Below are positions 10,414-23,800 of a stretch of DNA of 64,000 nucleotides, one piece after another (the stretch's first letter is position 1; the number at the start of each line of letters is the position of its first letter). Origin of the DNA: Lichenostomus cassidix (Eukaryota > Chordata > Aves > Passeriformes > Meliphagidae). The notes under the pieces were generated by a model, which saw only the letters and a list, made by a program, of their open reading frames with translations, did no database searches and was not told the DNA's origin. A program made the translations under genes and the position numbers. The stretch covers positions 43,409,797 through 43,473,796 of the forward strand of contig CM039184.1 in assembly GCA_008360975.2 (NCBI GenBank). Reading direction: 5' to 3'.

Positions 10414-13400
10414 AAAATTAATTGATGTAAAAGCTTGGGCATATGACTTGAGATTCTAGAACTGAATAAATGACAGCTTTTGTTGGAAGTCAGAAAAACA
10501 GTGTGTGACCAAGACTATCTGAAATAACAGACAAGAAATTGTAGATTTAAACACCCACCACAGAAAGAACCATTCTTCTGCCTAGTACTCAATTCACTTC
10601 TAAATAGGAAGTAACACGTGCTCCTCTATTTGCATCTAAAAAAATTGTTTACTATTCTTTATTACAATGGGCTGTCTGCTCTTAAAGACAAGTTGGGCAA
10701 AAGATCAGTGCAGATCCCCAGAGCAGTAGCACCTCTTTATGGAAATTATGAATTGATGATGGCTTGCTTCATAACAGTGACTTTTAAAATTTCCATTAGT
10801 GGTCTGCTGCCTGCACTAGCTTTATAGAGGACATTCAAAAACATCCCATCCATCTTATCAAGGCAAGAACATCCATTTCAGCAGAGTTTTCACTGTGCAA
10901 TCCATTGCATGTAGTAGAACCCACAAAAACATTTTCCCTGCTGAGAGCATGAGCATTCACTTCACACTGTTCAACCAACCAATTCTCTGCTGTCAGACCA
11001 GCTTACATCTCAGGGAATACCTGCTGAGTACCTGTAGGGAGTTTGTCATGCAAATCTTGGAAAATGTGGGCTGGGATTTTTTTAAGATTCTGAAGCAATG
11101 GCTGCATGTCACAGATTGACATCGCAGAGCTGTGCTCATAGACAGGCATTAAGCTGTTGGTTCACTGTGACAAGTTTCTTGGAAATCATTTACAGGACTA
11201 TTGATGTTCACACACTGTCATCCTGCTCTTTGCTGTCCTCAGCTATTTGTCTTGCTGTTAGAGTGGGCCTTCAAAATACCAAGTATTTTGTCTGAGCATG
11301 CTGAGGAGCGCTGAAGCCTTTTTCCTCCAGAGTCCAGTGTTTCAAAAGTTAGCTTAGGACACAAGAAAAAAATCCTAAAAGAGGTTGGGGTAGAGGGAAA
11401 GGAATATGGCACCCTAATTCTGCTGCCAAAGCAGAGACATCCCATGTATTGAGAAACTACCGCTCTGTGTTGACCAGTGTAAATGGATCACTGGGCTGCT
11501 CACAATACCTCATTTTGCATTGAAATTTTAGGGAGCAGTGTTTAGGCAAAGGCAGATGGATGTGGACACAGACTACCTTGTTAAAGCTCCTTCAGGGCAC
11601 CTTGCCAGCAGGGTATTTTCTGGTAGAGCTTTGTGGCTTATCTAAGGTTTTAATCTTGTGACCTCCAGTCCCATATGCTTCACCCTGGTCTGCCCAAACT
11701 TCGTGATATTTTTAGCTGTGCAGAATTCCAATATTTGTAAGTCAGGGACCTCCTTTCTGACCTTGCCAATTTGCAAAAGGATTAACTTTCCTCTCATGAT
11801 CAGTGATATGAGGGAGTTGCTACCCGTGTCCATTCCAAAGCAGATGCTGGTAGCATCGTCAGACTGTAGGAATGCCCCTGGGATGCCTGGCTTCTCAGCA
11901 GGTAGCAGTGCTGGTAACCATGGTAACATGGGATCACTGCTCCCTGTGCAGCCCACCTGGTGAGTTTTGTAAAGTGGGTCTGATGAGCCACAGGTCAGAC
12001 TGCTTCATTCTGAACTCTTCTGAGCTCTCTCTGCAGGTTCCCCATTGCCTCAGGCTCTGTTCTGGCTGACTCCCCCTGCTGTGGGAAGGTTGGGTGTTTC
12101 CCAGCCGCTGGGCTCCCAGACCTGCTGGCCGGGGGCCAGTGATGGACTGTCTTCGCTAGCTCCACTGGTGGCAACTTCTCTGGGGCTACTCAGGAAGCCA
12201 GGCAGCCCAGCTGGTGGCCACCCAGCTGGTGGGCTTGATGCCCAAAGAGCTGGTGACAAAGACCTGGCTGAAGATCTTAAATAACAAATGTGGTTCCTGC
12301 TTATTACATGAGATCTCTGGGCATGCCCCACTCTGGTTTTAAGGATATTTTGCTGGGCTTATTCTTTTGCATATCATGAGTAAATATTCAGTTTACTTCT
12401 GCTCTCTGTTGATCTGATAAAATGGTAATTGTTTTGCTGAGGTATCTTGTTAGGTTCCTTTCATTTTATATTTCGAGAGTGGTACAAATAACCTTGGAAG
12501 TAATACTGAAGGTTGTGTATTTCACCTTTGCCTTTCAATGCCAGTTGCAAATGAAGGAAAGGACCACAAGTGGAAGTGGAAAACAAGTATATTATTTTTC
12601 TGCTTATGGCAAGATTATGGGAGCCAATTTACAATTTCATCCATACCATTACTTTGTCTCTAATGTCATATTCAGGAAAATAAATAATTAAATTTAAAAG
12701 TTGGTGTAACACAGATTTCCTAAATATCTGGATACAGATAATATAGAGACATACAATGTAAATGTGCACAAATTATTAGCTTATCAGCTGCTACAAATCA
12801 TATAGCATATGATGTTTTAAAATGAAAAGCTGTCTGGTATAAACAGATATCTACATTGACTAAATAGAAATGGAATTCATGGGGCTTTTTCTGCTATTTG
12901 ATATTTTCTTCATTATTTTCTCACCTGATGTTTTAATCCACACTATTTTGAAAAATTTAAGTTGATGGAAGAAAACTGTCAACACATGGCTACCAAATAT
13001 TCTTGGGCTATGACTGTAGGCAGTTAAATAGTGGATGAAGTTGTTTTGTTTCTAATGGTTAGGTTTTAATTGCTTTTATTTTTTTTCCCTATCCTAACTA
13101 TACAAAAAATTTGAAAAATTGAAAATACCGGGTTCTAAATAGAAAGCACACTTCTGCATGCTAAAGGATCACAGTTTTAATATGTTCTAGATGAAAATGA
13201 AAATAAAAGGCTGATGGCAAGTCTCATCAATATTTTTAGCCACCTCTGTTCAGAGTTGGGCAGCAGGAATATGGAGGCTCACAAGCCCTAAAAAGCAGAC
13301 TTGTGCAACAGATTTTTGCAGCACTGATGCAGAAGTGCTTGAATACTTCAGTACCAGCAGACTAGGTTTAACTGTCTTTTAAACTGTTGCCATGTACCTT

Positions 13401-15928
13401 CCTTTTTCTGCTTTTACTGATCGTTTAATAGGATGGGAAGCTGCTCAGTGGCTGCCTGTAATTATGAGCACTTCCTCATAAATAATTAATACATCACAAT
13501 ATGACTTAATTTTCACTTATTTCTATTTGCAGCATTAGCTAAGTATCCTGAATGAGACTGGAACCCCTTTTCTCAAAATAAGAAACTGGTATGAGATATT
13601 TGGGGCCACACCTGCGTAATTCCTAAATCTTGTGCTCTGAAATTTGCTAATGGCCCATTATTAGTGAGATCTGATATTTCTTCAGCTTCTGAGAAAGAAA
13701 TTAATTTAAAAGATAGAACAAAAATATAACTAATTTAAAATTAGTACTATTTCTTCAAATGTCCTTATTTTCTGCATTCTACATCTGCCAAAAAACTTTT
13801 CTGCCCTGAATAAGGGAAATAGATCTAAACATCTGACCTTAAACATAGTTACCATTAAGTTTCATCTGAGTGTCAAAAAAATGCCTTACCCACCAAATCA
13901 TTCTTTTCCCACGCTAACTTTCTTCTATTATCTTGTAAATTACTTTTCAAGTCTCTGACATTTTGATTTACTTTTATCAGAACATGCAGAGTTTTGTATT
14001 TTGCATATTGTTAAGAGACTTTTTTGAAGCTGTGGAGGAGATTATTTATTGCATATAAATCAGTTTTTAAAACATTCATTTCTATGTTTGGAATTTTTTG
14101 TTGGATGTTTCAGTTTAAGTATATTTACATTTGTAAAAGCACACAGTATGATCAATTACGTTCATAGCAATCTATATCTGGGATAATTCCATCTTAGCAG
14201 AATGATTTGCTTGGAAACATCTAAGTTTAATATGCAGCCTGTAAGGCCTAGTCCTTAAACTGTTTCACAAAGAGGAAACACAAGCACTAAACTATCAAAC
14301 GCTACCATAATACAGAATTTGAAAATATTACATGATTATCAAATACTTAACCTATCCATGAGGTTACACTCAGAATTAATTGACTGTACTGAGTGTCTGT
14401 AATCAGTGGTTGTTCAGTTCACATGTGATTCAAACTAAATGGCTTATCAAATATTTTAAACTAAATTTCTCAAACTATTTTTCAGTTCCTTCTTGCCCCT
14501 TATTTGTTGGTTGGGCCATTTTTAGTGATATGTTCAGCACTGACAAAGTATTAGTATTCAGTATTTTGTATTCAGGGTTGGGTGTTGCATTAAAAAAAAT
14601 AGTATTTGGAATTAATCAACATGAGTATAAGAAAATGAACAGAGAGCTACAGCACAGTACTTATGAGGATATTATGGAAGCTTTTTAGACGTGTGGTCTA
14701 CATAGGTTATGGAGTCTCTATAACTGGTCGTGTTTCAAACAACCTCATGACCAGGGCTTAGACTAATTTCTTTTGTTCTTCTTCAGCTCAATGATCCTGT
14801 ATTGAGTGTTAGAAAGTTAAAATGTCATTGGTCTCATAGCTACTGATAAAAAATTATTCAATAAAACAGGCAATTTTTAAGTTCTGTGAATAGAATTATT
14901 GGAAGATTCCTCAGAGACACAAGAGATTCACAAGCTCTTATGTGTGTATTTTCCCTTATCCAGTTAGAACAGTTCAGCATCCTTTGCTATTAGTCATCCA
15001 GTTTGTGAGTATTTGTCTAGAGAGCTATTATCAGTGTTGGCGATTTGTTTCCTGGAAGAAAATGGCACAACACTGTCTAATCAGCCTTTTGAAGAATGTT
15101 TGGTTGAGGCAGAAATGGGGAAGACTCAGAGGCACAAAGCCATCTGAGCAGTTCCTGTGAAGGGCTTCCCTTCCTGCTGCTAGCCTAAGGAGCATAATAC
15201 AAAGTGCTGTGACAGACAGGATATAGGACTTGGCTTCACATGCTCAGTCAGGGGATTGGGTGTTAAGGTGCTGAGAACGAAGGGAAAAAAGGTAACAATT
15301 ATACACACACACACCCCTTGAGTTCTCATTCTCCTCCTCCACAGCTGAGGACCTGAGATGGCAATTAAGCTGCAAGAAGAGAGGAAATGCTTTTGGCTCA
15401 CTGCCTGGACTCCCCAGGGTTGGGGAAATAGAACCTGCATCTTGGCCTCACTGGTATGCAAAAGAATAATGACTCCAAAGTTCCTAAGAAAAGAATATAA
15501 CATGGAAGTATGTGCATGCAGAATTATTAGAGTGACTAACAAAAATCCCTGCAACTGTTCCTTTATGGATGTATTCAGATCAGTCTTTGATTGTTGGGTA
15601 AATACGTATGTTGTATAATACTTGTGCTCTGTTCCTCAGGCTGTATCCAATCGTTTTTCTGTACATCTTCTGGATTGTAATATCCTCAGAGACAATCTTG
15701 AGAGCTAATCCCAGCATGCCTGAGCAATTATTTTTTCCTGACAAGTAATAAAAAAATGTGCTGTTAACAGAATTCTGTATGAAGCCTAGAGAAACTGAAA
15801 GGGAAGGGGAAAGGTACAAAATAACACTGCAAAATTTTAAAGTATTCAGGGAAAGTTAGCTATCCACAGGGAAGAGGATTTTTGTGTGCAAGTCTTGTTT
15901 TACCAGACTTTTTCAAATTAGACAGAGA
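10414..15928. other. Noncoding stretch with one GC-richer patch, no gene seen
   Basis: Mostly AT-rich. The patch at about 11860-12290 is clearly richer in G and C and includes close copies of cagctggtgg around 12210-12230. Open frames of 65-104 codons on both strands there overlap one another and match nothing I know. A short CA run lies near 15303-15314. I see no splice-bounded exon that I would defend. Confidence 0.6.
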
Positions 15929-15969
15929 CATATATTACTCTTTCAGTGAACCTGAAAGAGTAATATATG
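15929..15969. repeat. Perfect inverted repeat, 18-bp arms with 5-nt loop
   Basis: The left arm catatattactctttcag (15929-15946) and right arm ctgaaagagtaatatatg (15952-15969) are exact reverse complements around the loop tgaac. The pairing does not extend beyond these arms. The stem is short for a typical microRNA precursor and has no mismatches. It lies about 320 bp before the ERVL-like LTR and has no obvious link to it. Confidence 0.95.
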
Positions 15970-16285
15970 ACAGTTCATCTTTTCAGGTACATTAGCCCTT
16001 TAGAAGCCTACCATAATACTTCTGGTCCCTCTAGATTAATGAAAAAACTATTTAGAATAAGAGACATATCTTTTTATTTGCACTTTGCTTTTGCAAATTC
16101 AAGTTGTTAAAACTTTGGGAAAAGAAAAAGGTTAGGATTGGTTTCGCAGTTCCAATTAATTCACTGTTTCATCAACTGCTTAAAAATTGAAGGTGACACA
16201 GAAACATCTTCAGTTGTTCTTGGATATTTGTTTTGCTACTTCTTCTACAGGGCCTAAAAGACTGTGTTGGAAACGGATACATTTT
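15970..16285. other. Noncoding spacer before the LTR, nothing recognised
   Basis: AT-rich sequence with no repeat family or open frame of interest, ending at the TG that opens the following LTR. Confidence 0.6.
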
Positions 16286-17318
16286 TGTATTGAATTTGCA
16301 TGGCAAAGTTTTGGTAGCAGAGGGGCTAAAGGAGTGGCTGATGTGAGAAGCTGCCATAAGCTTCCCTCATGTCCTACAGAGCCAATGTCCGATGGCTCCA
16401 GACAGACCCAGCAGTGGCAAGGCTGAGCCCCACATCGATGGTAGCAGCACCTCTGGGATATCATATTTCAGAAGGGAAAAGAAAGCCTGTGCAACACCAG
16501 CCAGAGAAGACAGGGGTGAGAATATGAGAGAAAGAGCCCTGCAGACAGCAAGGTCCATGAAGGAGGGGCAGGAGGTGCTGCAGGTGCCAGAGCTGAGATT
16601 CCCCTGCAGCCCCTGGTGCAGACCATGCAGAAGCAGCTGTGCCCCTGAGCACAGGGAGATCCATGGGAGAGCAGAGATCCACTGGCAGCCCTTGGAGGAG
16701 CCCATGCCAGAGCAGGTGGATGGCTGAAGGAGGCTGTGATCCCATGGGAAATCCATGCTGGAGTAGGATCCTGGCAGGACCTGGGGCCCCATGGAGAGAG
16801 AAGCCCACTTTGCAGCGGTTTGCTGGCAGGACTTGTGACCCTGGGGGGATCCATGCTGGAGCAGCCTGTTCCTGAAGGACTGCATCCTGTGGAACCACAC
16901 TGGAGCAGGGCAAGAGTGTGAGGAGTCCTCCATGGAGGAAGAAGGAGGATCAGAGACAATGTGTGAAGAACTGACCAGAGCTCCCATGCCCCATTTCCCT
17001 GCACCTCTGGGCAGGAGGAGATAAAGAATTTGGGAGTGAAATTTAGCCTGTGAAGAGGGAATGAGAGGGGGAAAGGTGTTCTAAGATTTGGTTTTATTTC
17101 TCATTATCCTACTCTGATTTTGATTGGTAATAAATTCAATTTTCTTTTTCCAAGTTGATTCTATTTTGCCTGTGACAGTGACTGCTGAGTGATCTCTTCC
17201 TGCCTTTGTTTTGACCCATGACTCGTTTCATATATTTTCTTCCCCCAGTCCAGCTGAGAAGGAGAGTGACAGTATGGGTTTGGTAGGCACCTGGTATTCA
17301 GACAAGATCAACCCATCA
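16286..17318 (+). mobile_element. ERVL-type avian LTR, about 1.03 kb, plus strand
   Basis: Several stretches resemble a long LTR common across birds as I recall it. They are the opening tgtattgaatttgcatggc, the gaggagtcctccatgga block near 16920, the ggttttatttctcattatcc block near 17090, the ggtaataaatt polyA region and the closing ggcacctggtattc...aaccca segment. The element starts TG and ends CA. Its middle contains repeated ccatgctggagcag-like units (near 16700, 16752, 16850 and 16896). The flanks atttt and ctgtc do not form a target-site duplication, and CpG is largely gone, so the copy is old or its edges have changed. No ERV internal sequence follows. The 206-codon minus-strand frame and several shorter ones lie wholly inside and are not genes. 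The assignment to ERVL is from memory, not a search. Confidence 0.8.
17129..17134 (+). promoter_or_regulatory. ERVL-like LTR polyadenylation signal AATAAA
   Basis: AATAAA occurs within ggtaataaattc, a segment conserved in this LTR family as I recall it, about 185 bp before the LTR end. The position fits the R/U5 region. Confidence 0.65.
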
Positions 17319-17700
17319 CTGTCTAAATTTGTTTCTAAGACTGAATAAAATTTCATATATCTTGAACCTTCCTGCCAAATTTTAAAATATTGTTTCACTA
17401 ATAATATAATAGTAATCACATCTTCATTAGATCTGTTTTGTTATGCAGATTAAAAGAGATGCTCATTCTCTTTGTATCTCATTTAGACAACTTTTATCAT
17501 GAAGTCACTTGTACCTATCTTGGGCATTTATGAGATAACATAAAAAGTCGTTATGTTGAAGAGATAATAAAAAGAAAGGGAAAATAATAAACCATAATGT
17601 TTCTAACCAGAGCATGCTGTTACTGGTTGCTTGCAAGAGCTGAGGTGCTTTTATATGGTTGTTCTTCTCTTTTATTACTGAAAATACAGGAGGAAAAATC
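17319..17700. other. Noncoding spacer, nothing recognised
   Basis: AT-rich DNA between the LTR and the pentanucleotide microsatellite. No gene or repeat family is seen. Confidence 0.6.
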
Positions 17701-17826
17701 ATTATATTATATTATATTATATTATATTATATTATATTATATTATATTATATTTATTGTATTATTTATTATATTATATTACAGTATTATACTATATTTAT
17801 TATATTATATTGTATTATATTATTTT
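17701..17826. repeat. ATTAT pentanucleotide microsatellite
   Basis: Ten uninterrupted attat units occupy 17701-17750. An imperfect extension with tattt, tatta and cagta interruptions runs to about 17826. The plus-strand frames of 85 and 93 codons that run through it are low-complexity translation. The pure core should be length-variable, and the tract is pure A/T over roughly 70 bp, so it should melt easily. Confidence 0.95.
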
Positions 17827-20800
17827 TTTAAATGTGCATTGCTACTTCGTTTGACTATTTTGTTAGTAAAGCATAAATGCGGCTACTACCTACAAGTATC
17901 TTTTTTCTTTTCAGTTGCCTCCAGGCTCTCTATTTCTTAGGAACATAGAATGTTGGTGATACAGGCCTTTCCTGAAAAAAGAGGCAATATGAAAATTCCT
18001 ATTTTAGACAACAAACATTGTGGAAAATCTTTGGCAAGAAGAGCTGTTGGTCATAACCCTAATGGTTAATTTTAATATACTGGGATGAAATCCAACCAAA
18101 ATGAACATTTATTTAATTCTAATTACATTATATTTTCAGAAATTATAATTTTGGTTAAATTTATTGAAATGGAATTGTATTTATAAATCTTTTACTTGAA
18201 GGGCTAAGGGGAAAAAAGTCATTTGAGATGGAAGACTGTGTGTCCTCCAATGTCCTGAAATGCCCTGCAATTCAGTGAATTTGCAGAGATTATAAACTGA
18301 AGCAGCAAAATCTGAGTTTAATCAGAGATTTGTCAATATTTCTCCTAGATTCTTTGAATGTTCACAGATAAAAGAGGGAAAAAAACATGTGTTATTATCT
18401 TCACTTTTTTGCCTTTTATCACTCCATGGTAATTGGTGAACGCAGTCAGTTTCTAAATTCCTGAAGGAAACTCAAGAGGGACTTGAAAGAACTTAAACTT
18501 TTTTACAAAGGTAATATTGTTCTGGTTTAATATTGCCAGGAAAATGTCATGTATTTATGCATGCTTACACAAATAGGCAGTTAAAAGACTACTTAACAGT
18601 AGAATTTATCTTATTAACTTCATATTACATATTCTATTACAACTGGTAATAGCAGATGCATATTTCTCTGGGAATTTTTTTAATCCATTTCAGCATCCAT
18701 AAGGAATATAATCAGACTTCTTTTTTTTTTTAATAAAATCCTGGATAAGGATACAGTAGGTAATACCTATAAAATGTGGGTTGAAGTTTCCTTGCTACCA
18801 CCTTCAACCTTTGCAGACTCATTAATCTACCTGTGTAGAGTCAGCCATGCTCTCCCACTGCCCAATCCCTTGGCTTTTCTCCAGCTTTTCCTCCTCAGCT
18901 GTTCATCTGTCAAACCGTGGGTGGGCAGTGCTGCCTGATAAACCAGTGCTCAGATTGGTTGCCAATGCAAACAAGAAACAAATCAGCAGAAGTCTTTGGC
19001 CTTTCAAACAAGTGAGTGTTGCCTGCCAAGAGGATCAGGATGCCAGTTTTTCTGTCCTGTCCTCTGTCCATTTCCAGTTGGCTTCGCAGAAGTAACTAGG
19101 TCTGAATCAAGGCTTGCAATTTTTGACAGCAATAAATTTTCTAACTGCATTTTTTGAGGCATTCATGCAGAAGCACAAGAGCTCCCAGTATGCAACAACT
19201 TTTTGTCTCTGCCATGTACATATTTTAATATGATCTTGGTCTTAATTAGAGCAGGGGTATTTTTACAGTAGACTGTTTTCAGATGGTAAATTTTATTTGA
19301 ACTAAATGTGATACTGCATTCTTTCCTTTAGATTTTATATTTCTGCATGTCTGCCACAGCTCATTGAAAGGAAGGGAGCATGTAGCATCTGGTAGGCCAA
19401 GGACCACTGAAGATAAATAATAAATACTTCTTCCTGGTTACTAAATGTTACGAAATTGTCTGGCTTCAAAAAAATTTGCCAAATGAATTAGTTGAGTAGC
19501 GCTGTTCTGAAGGCTGTAATCTGTGAATGTGATACGTAGAAACACATATTGATAAAAAATTCTTGGCTCCACTTATTTTATTGCAGGCAGAACTGCAATC
19601 CTTTAATCTAACTTAAAAGGGGGAAAAAATGGAAGCAAACTTTATTAAGTTCTTTTTTGCCAAAAGAAGGAAGAAAGCCAAACCTCCTTCCTCTGTGACA
19701 GTAAAGAAAGAGACAGGAACAGAAGGCATCACTAGTCATTTCACACTCTCCTGTAGAATTATACAGTGAAAATATCACTGAACAGCAGGGAAAGTATAGA
19801 ACTCATGAGCAAAGGAATATTAGTTATAATCTTTTATTCCTAGTGAAATTCTCAAAGCAGAAATCATAAGTGCTGCATTATGACTGTAGAGACTTAAAGA
19901 AGAAAATATCTGAAGTGCATTAACACTTTCTAGTCTCCTCCATTTCCATTTCTATGCAAGCATCAGTTCTTTGATAGAGAACTAACCCTTTTCTGACACT
20001 GCAGCAACCCGTGGGAATACAATGGAAAGTCAAAGCTGCTTCAAGGTGGCCCTGCAGTTGTTCAGGTGTGTTTTCCTTATACCTACAGATATTCAAGTAA
20101 TGTGGTTCTGAAAAAAAGACTCCTTAGATAGAGTCAGTGTGGCTTTTCATTTGCTGCTAAATTACCTTGTATATAGTAATATTGGCTCTGATCTGACAGG
20201 CATTATTGTGATTACAAATTAAATTACTTCCCTGAAAATATTTTCTTCAAGCTTCCCCTAGCCCATAGGTTTCCTCATATTTTGCTTGTTAATGAAAACT
20301 CCATCAGTATCTCTCTTTATTTTGTTCAACAAGTGGAATTGGGGAGCACCTTGTGCCTCTTTTCAAAACTTGCTTCCTGAGCAGTTTTGGTTCTCCTCTA
20401 CAAATGCAAGCATGAATTGTACAAAAGGCTGTCAATCTGGCTTTAATTTTACAAATTTTTCATTATTTTACAAAGCTAAATGTTTGCGTTGTTCTCTATG
20501 GGAACACTGGTAGACTTTTTTAACACTACTGTATGTGGTGTGCTGGATCAGCAATACAGCTACAATGCTTCCCACTATACAGAATGTAAGCCCATGCTTT
20601 TTGTAAATTATTGCCATTTGAAGGAGAAATTTTGCTGTCCTTTAAATTGGGGTTTTTTTCATTAACTAGCTATCTTTAACTTCTTACTGAGAAGATGTGG
20701 TTTTGTTTTGCAAAGGAAGAAGTTTTCTTCCTCTATGGCAGTGTAGTGGATGAAATGGGCTTTCCTATATTTAAAGCTTGTCTCAAGTGCCTTAACACTT

Positions 20801-23800
20801 AATGATGCTTCCTAAAGTTTGGTTATATCTATGCAGTTTTAAAATACCCATACATATATACATAGCTAATATACACCAGAGCTTTTTGTATATGATAATG
20901 GATAATGGATTTCCACTTCTCTTCAACATCTAAACTTTTGAAGGTAAATGTTAGCCAAGCAAGGAAAGACAGAACAACCTTTCCAGAAACTCATGCATCT
21001 GTCCTTATGATAAAGACCATGAAGTGACCTGAATTTCCCAGCTTACATCGCCTGAACTCTAAAATTATACTGAATCTGAGGAGTCCAGAGGACAGATATT
21101 TCCGTAATAAGAAAAGAAAAACTGTTCTGTGAGGATTGGTTTTTATAGGAGAGAAAAAATAGGGCATGCTGATCTGGCTGTTCTGCACACTCATTTCACA
21201 GGAAATAGATAGAAAAAATAAGAGCCACATTAGGGAGTTAGGGTGATAATAGCTGGCAGGAAATGGGACTCCAATGAGAGATAAATAGCCACAACAAAAA
21301 TGTTTGCAAATGGAGAATATCAAAGTCCGTTGCCACTGATGTACATACCTTGAGATGATCAATATGGTTGATTTCAGAGATTGCAAGTGACCTGGCACTG
21401 TGCCAAATATGGGTGAATGCTCTCCATTTTTTTTTTTTTTTCCAAATGTATAAGTCAATATACATCATACATCAGCGCTGTTCAGGTAACATGTATCTAA
21501 ATTGTTGTGAAAATGCTTAGGGACAGGACCTGTCATTTAAAATTTTCCTTGTCTGTAATTAGAGTGCAGTAGCTGATCATTCTTGGTAACATATTTTAAA
21601 CAAGTGTTATGTGGCATGACCTTGAAGCATTACAGTAATCTCTTCTTAACTTTACTAATATGCCAGCTACATGCACCATAAGCATTTATTATGGCTGGAC
21701 CTAATCTACAGAAGCTTGATCTCTTTTTATCGAGGAGAAAAATATATAAAAGAACTCAGTTTAATTTTTTGATAAAAGAGGTGTAAGTACCTGATGAACA
21801 TGGTCTTTTTGTACTGTTTTTTTGTATTGTTTTATTTATGTAAGAATGATTGTGGTAGGGAAATTACTATAAATAATGCATTGTCTTTCTGCATATAGAG
21901 AAAAGAAAACAGAATCTGCCAGGTGAGATGTTTGAAGCAGCATATTTACTAAGTTGTTCTGGTTGCTGAACAGAACAACTGTTGTTTTATCTCCTTTGCC
22001 CCTAAACTACAGAAATGTACAGACAGAATCTGACATATAAAAGAGGGATCTAAACAGAGAAAGAAGGTGTCAAGGTTAATCAATAAGAATATTGGACTAA
22101 TGTGTTGGCAGCTGAGAACATAAGACAAAGAAGGTTCTATCACTATTTCTAGTGTCATTATTAAAAGTATGTGTGACAAATTCATCTGAACCTGATATTA
22201 TTATGATCATCATATGATATTAAGAAATACTGGAATTCATTACCCGTTTTTAAAAAAAGTTGTCTTGATCCAGCATAGTGGAAAAAAGTATAAAAGCCAG
22301 AGCATATAAGCAATCTATCACTCCAGAGTGTCACATTTTGTTACTGATAAGATTATTCTGAAATATGACTGACATAAGCTAAAAAGCTGCAAAGCAGGTA
22401 ACTCTTAACAAAACGTCATTGTCACAGTTAAGTTCAATATTCTTTTGGGAGAGAAAATTTTCTAGGGTGTTGCTCCTGCTAGTATAAATCATAAGGGAAA
22501 TGCTTCTTTAATTAGGCACATATCCTAAATCAGGGATACACAGAGATTTAATGTAATTGAGCTATTGAGTAGCTCTGCCTTTCAATCTGAAACATGTACT
22601 CATTTTAGCTTAGGTCAGCAATTGTCTGTCAAACCTTTCAACACTTCTCTGCAGGAATGGTCTGTATCTTTCTAATTCTGGGAAGATTCAATTTGGTTAT
22701 TGGCAGAAGTATCCAGTATTACTTGAAATTCGTCCAGTTAAGTGAATTCTACATTTCTGGGTGGGGTGTGAATGCAGACAGCCAAGAGCAGTGCCAACAT
22801 TAATTTACCATTATATATGAGGATAATGTCATGGAAGGCCAATTTACTCAGTCTGTCTCCCAGACAGCACACAATTATTACCACATTCCTGGCAGGATCT
22901 TTTCCTAGTCTAGTTTAAGAGAATATATTCTACTTAATGTGAGTATGTGATAGGTAGGGGAAGGAATGGCAGTTGCATATCTTAGACTTACCTTAATTTG
23001 CCTTGTTTTGAATCAGCAACCACAAGGCAGTTGAATTGCTGCCTTATTTGCATATAATTCCTCTGTTATTAATGAAGCAACTGAATGTAAATCCCAGATT
23101 TGAAAGGAAACTTGGCAAAACTGTGCCCTACAAATAGTTCAGAAGAAAATAAGTTTGAACTAAAAATCCTTGTTTGCCATCACTGTTCCAATGCTCTTGA
23201 AGTCTTATCAACATTCTCTCAGAGAACAAAATAGAAGATTTAAGAGTTCTAAAGCGAGACCAAGTCAAAATTATTCAGCATGTTCAGTGTGTAACAGCAT
23301 TAAATGGATTTCTTTTTTTCCTCTCCAAATTTTTATTCCTCTTTTAGTCAGGTCCACTAGGTTGCTTGGAATACTCACGCAAATCACAAGGTTTAGAATT
23401 TTTCTTCTCAATGAATTGTTTTTTTATATTTAGCCCTGTTTTCACTGCCTGTTCTATCTTGGTCAGATTGCATATACCCATTTTTTAATTTTTTATTAAT
23501 TTGCCATGTAGTAGAATATGCAGTTACATAGTCTTAGAAATAGAAATACCATAGTAATTGCAAGATTTGCATTATAAGTGTCCCTTAAAGGACCATCAGT
23601 AAAATCTTTAATTGACTATGACAAGTCACCTACTCCCAGTAAATAACTCAATGAAAAATTATGTCTTCAGCCTAGTTATTTTTATTGAAATGGATAAGAG
23701 AGGGAGATGTACCACGTTAAATATATAAATTAGTAGACAAATATGATATCAAGTGCCTATTGAAATTATCTTTTATGAAATAAAAGCTTGGTATTTTTAT

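Noticed and set aside
10217..10459. 80-codon plus-strand frame with a plausible look
   Set aside because: Antisense of the CR1 3' region. Such frames recur in most copies of this repeat.
16367..16987. Longest open frame in the window, about 206 codons on the minus strand
   Set aside because: It is wholly antisense inside the ERVL-like LTR, is Ser/Pro/Leu/Trp-rich and overlaps other open frames on both strands. GC-rich LTR composition explains the lack of stops.
17597..17940. Plus-strand frames with Tyr/Ile/Leu-rich repeats
   Set aside because: Direct translation of the ATTAT microsatellite.
23046..23053. Octamer ATTTGCAT as a POU-factor site
   Set aside because: The same or nearly the same word recurs by chance at several AT-rich places in the window (for example near 29325, 38862, 44889 and 46569), so a single match means little.
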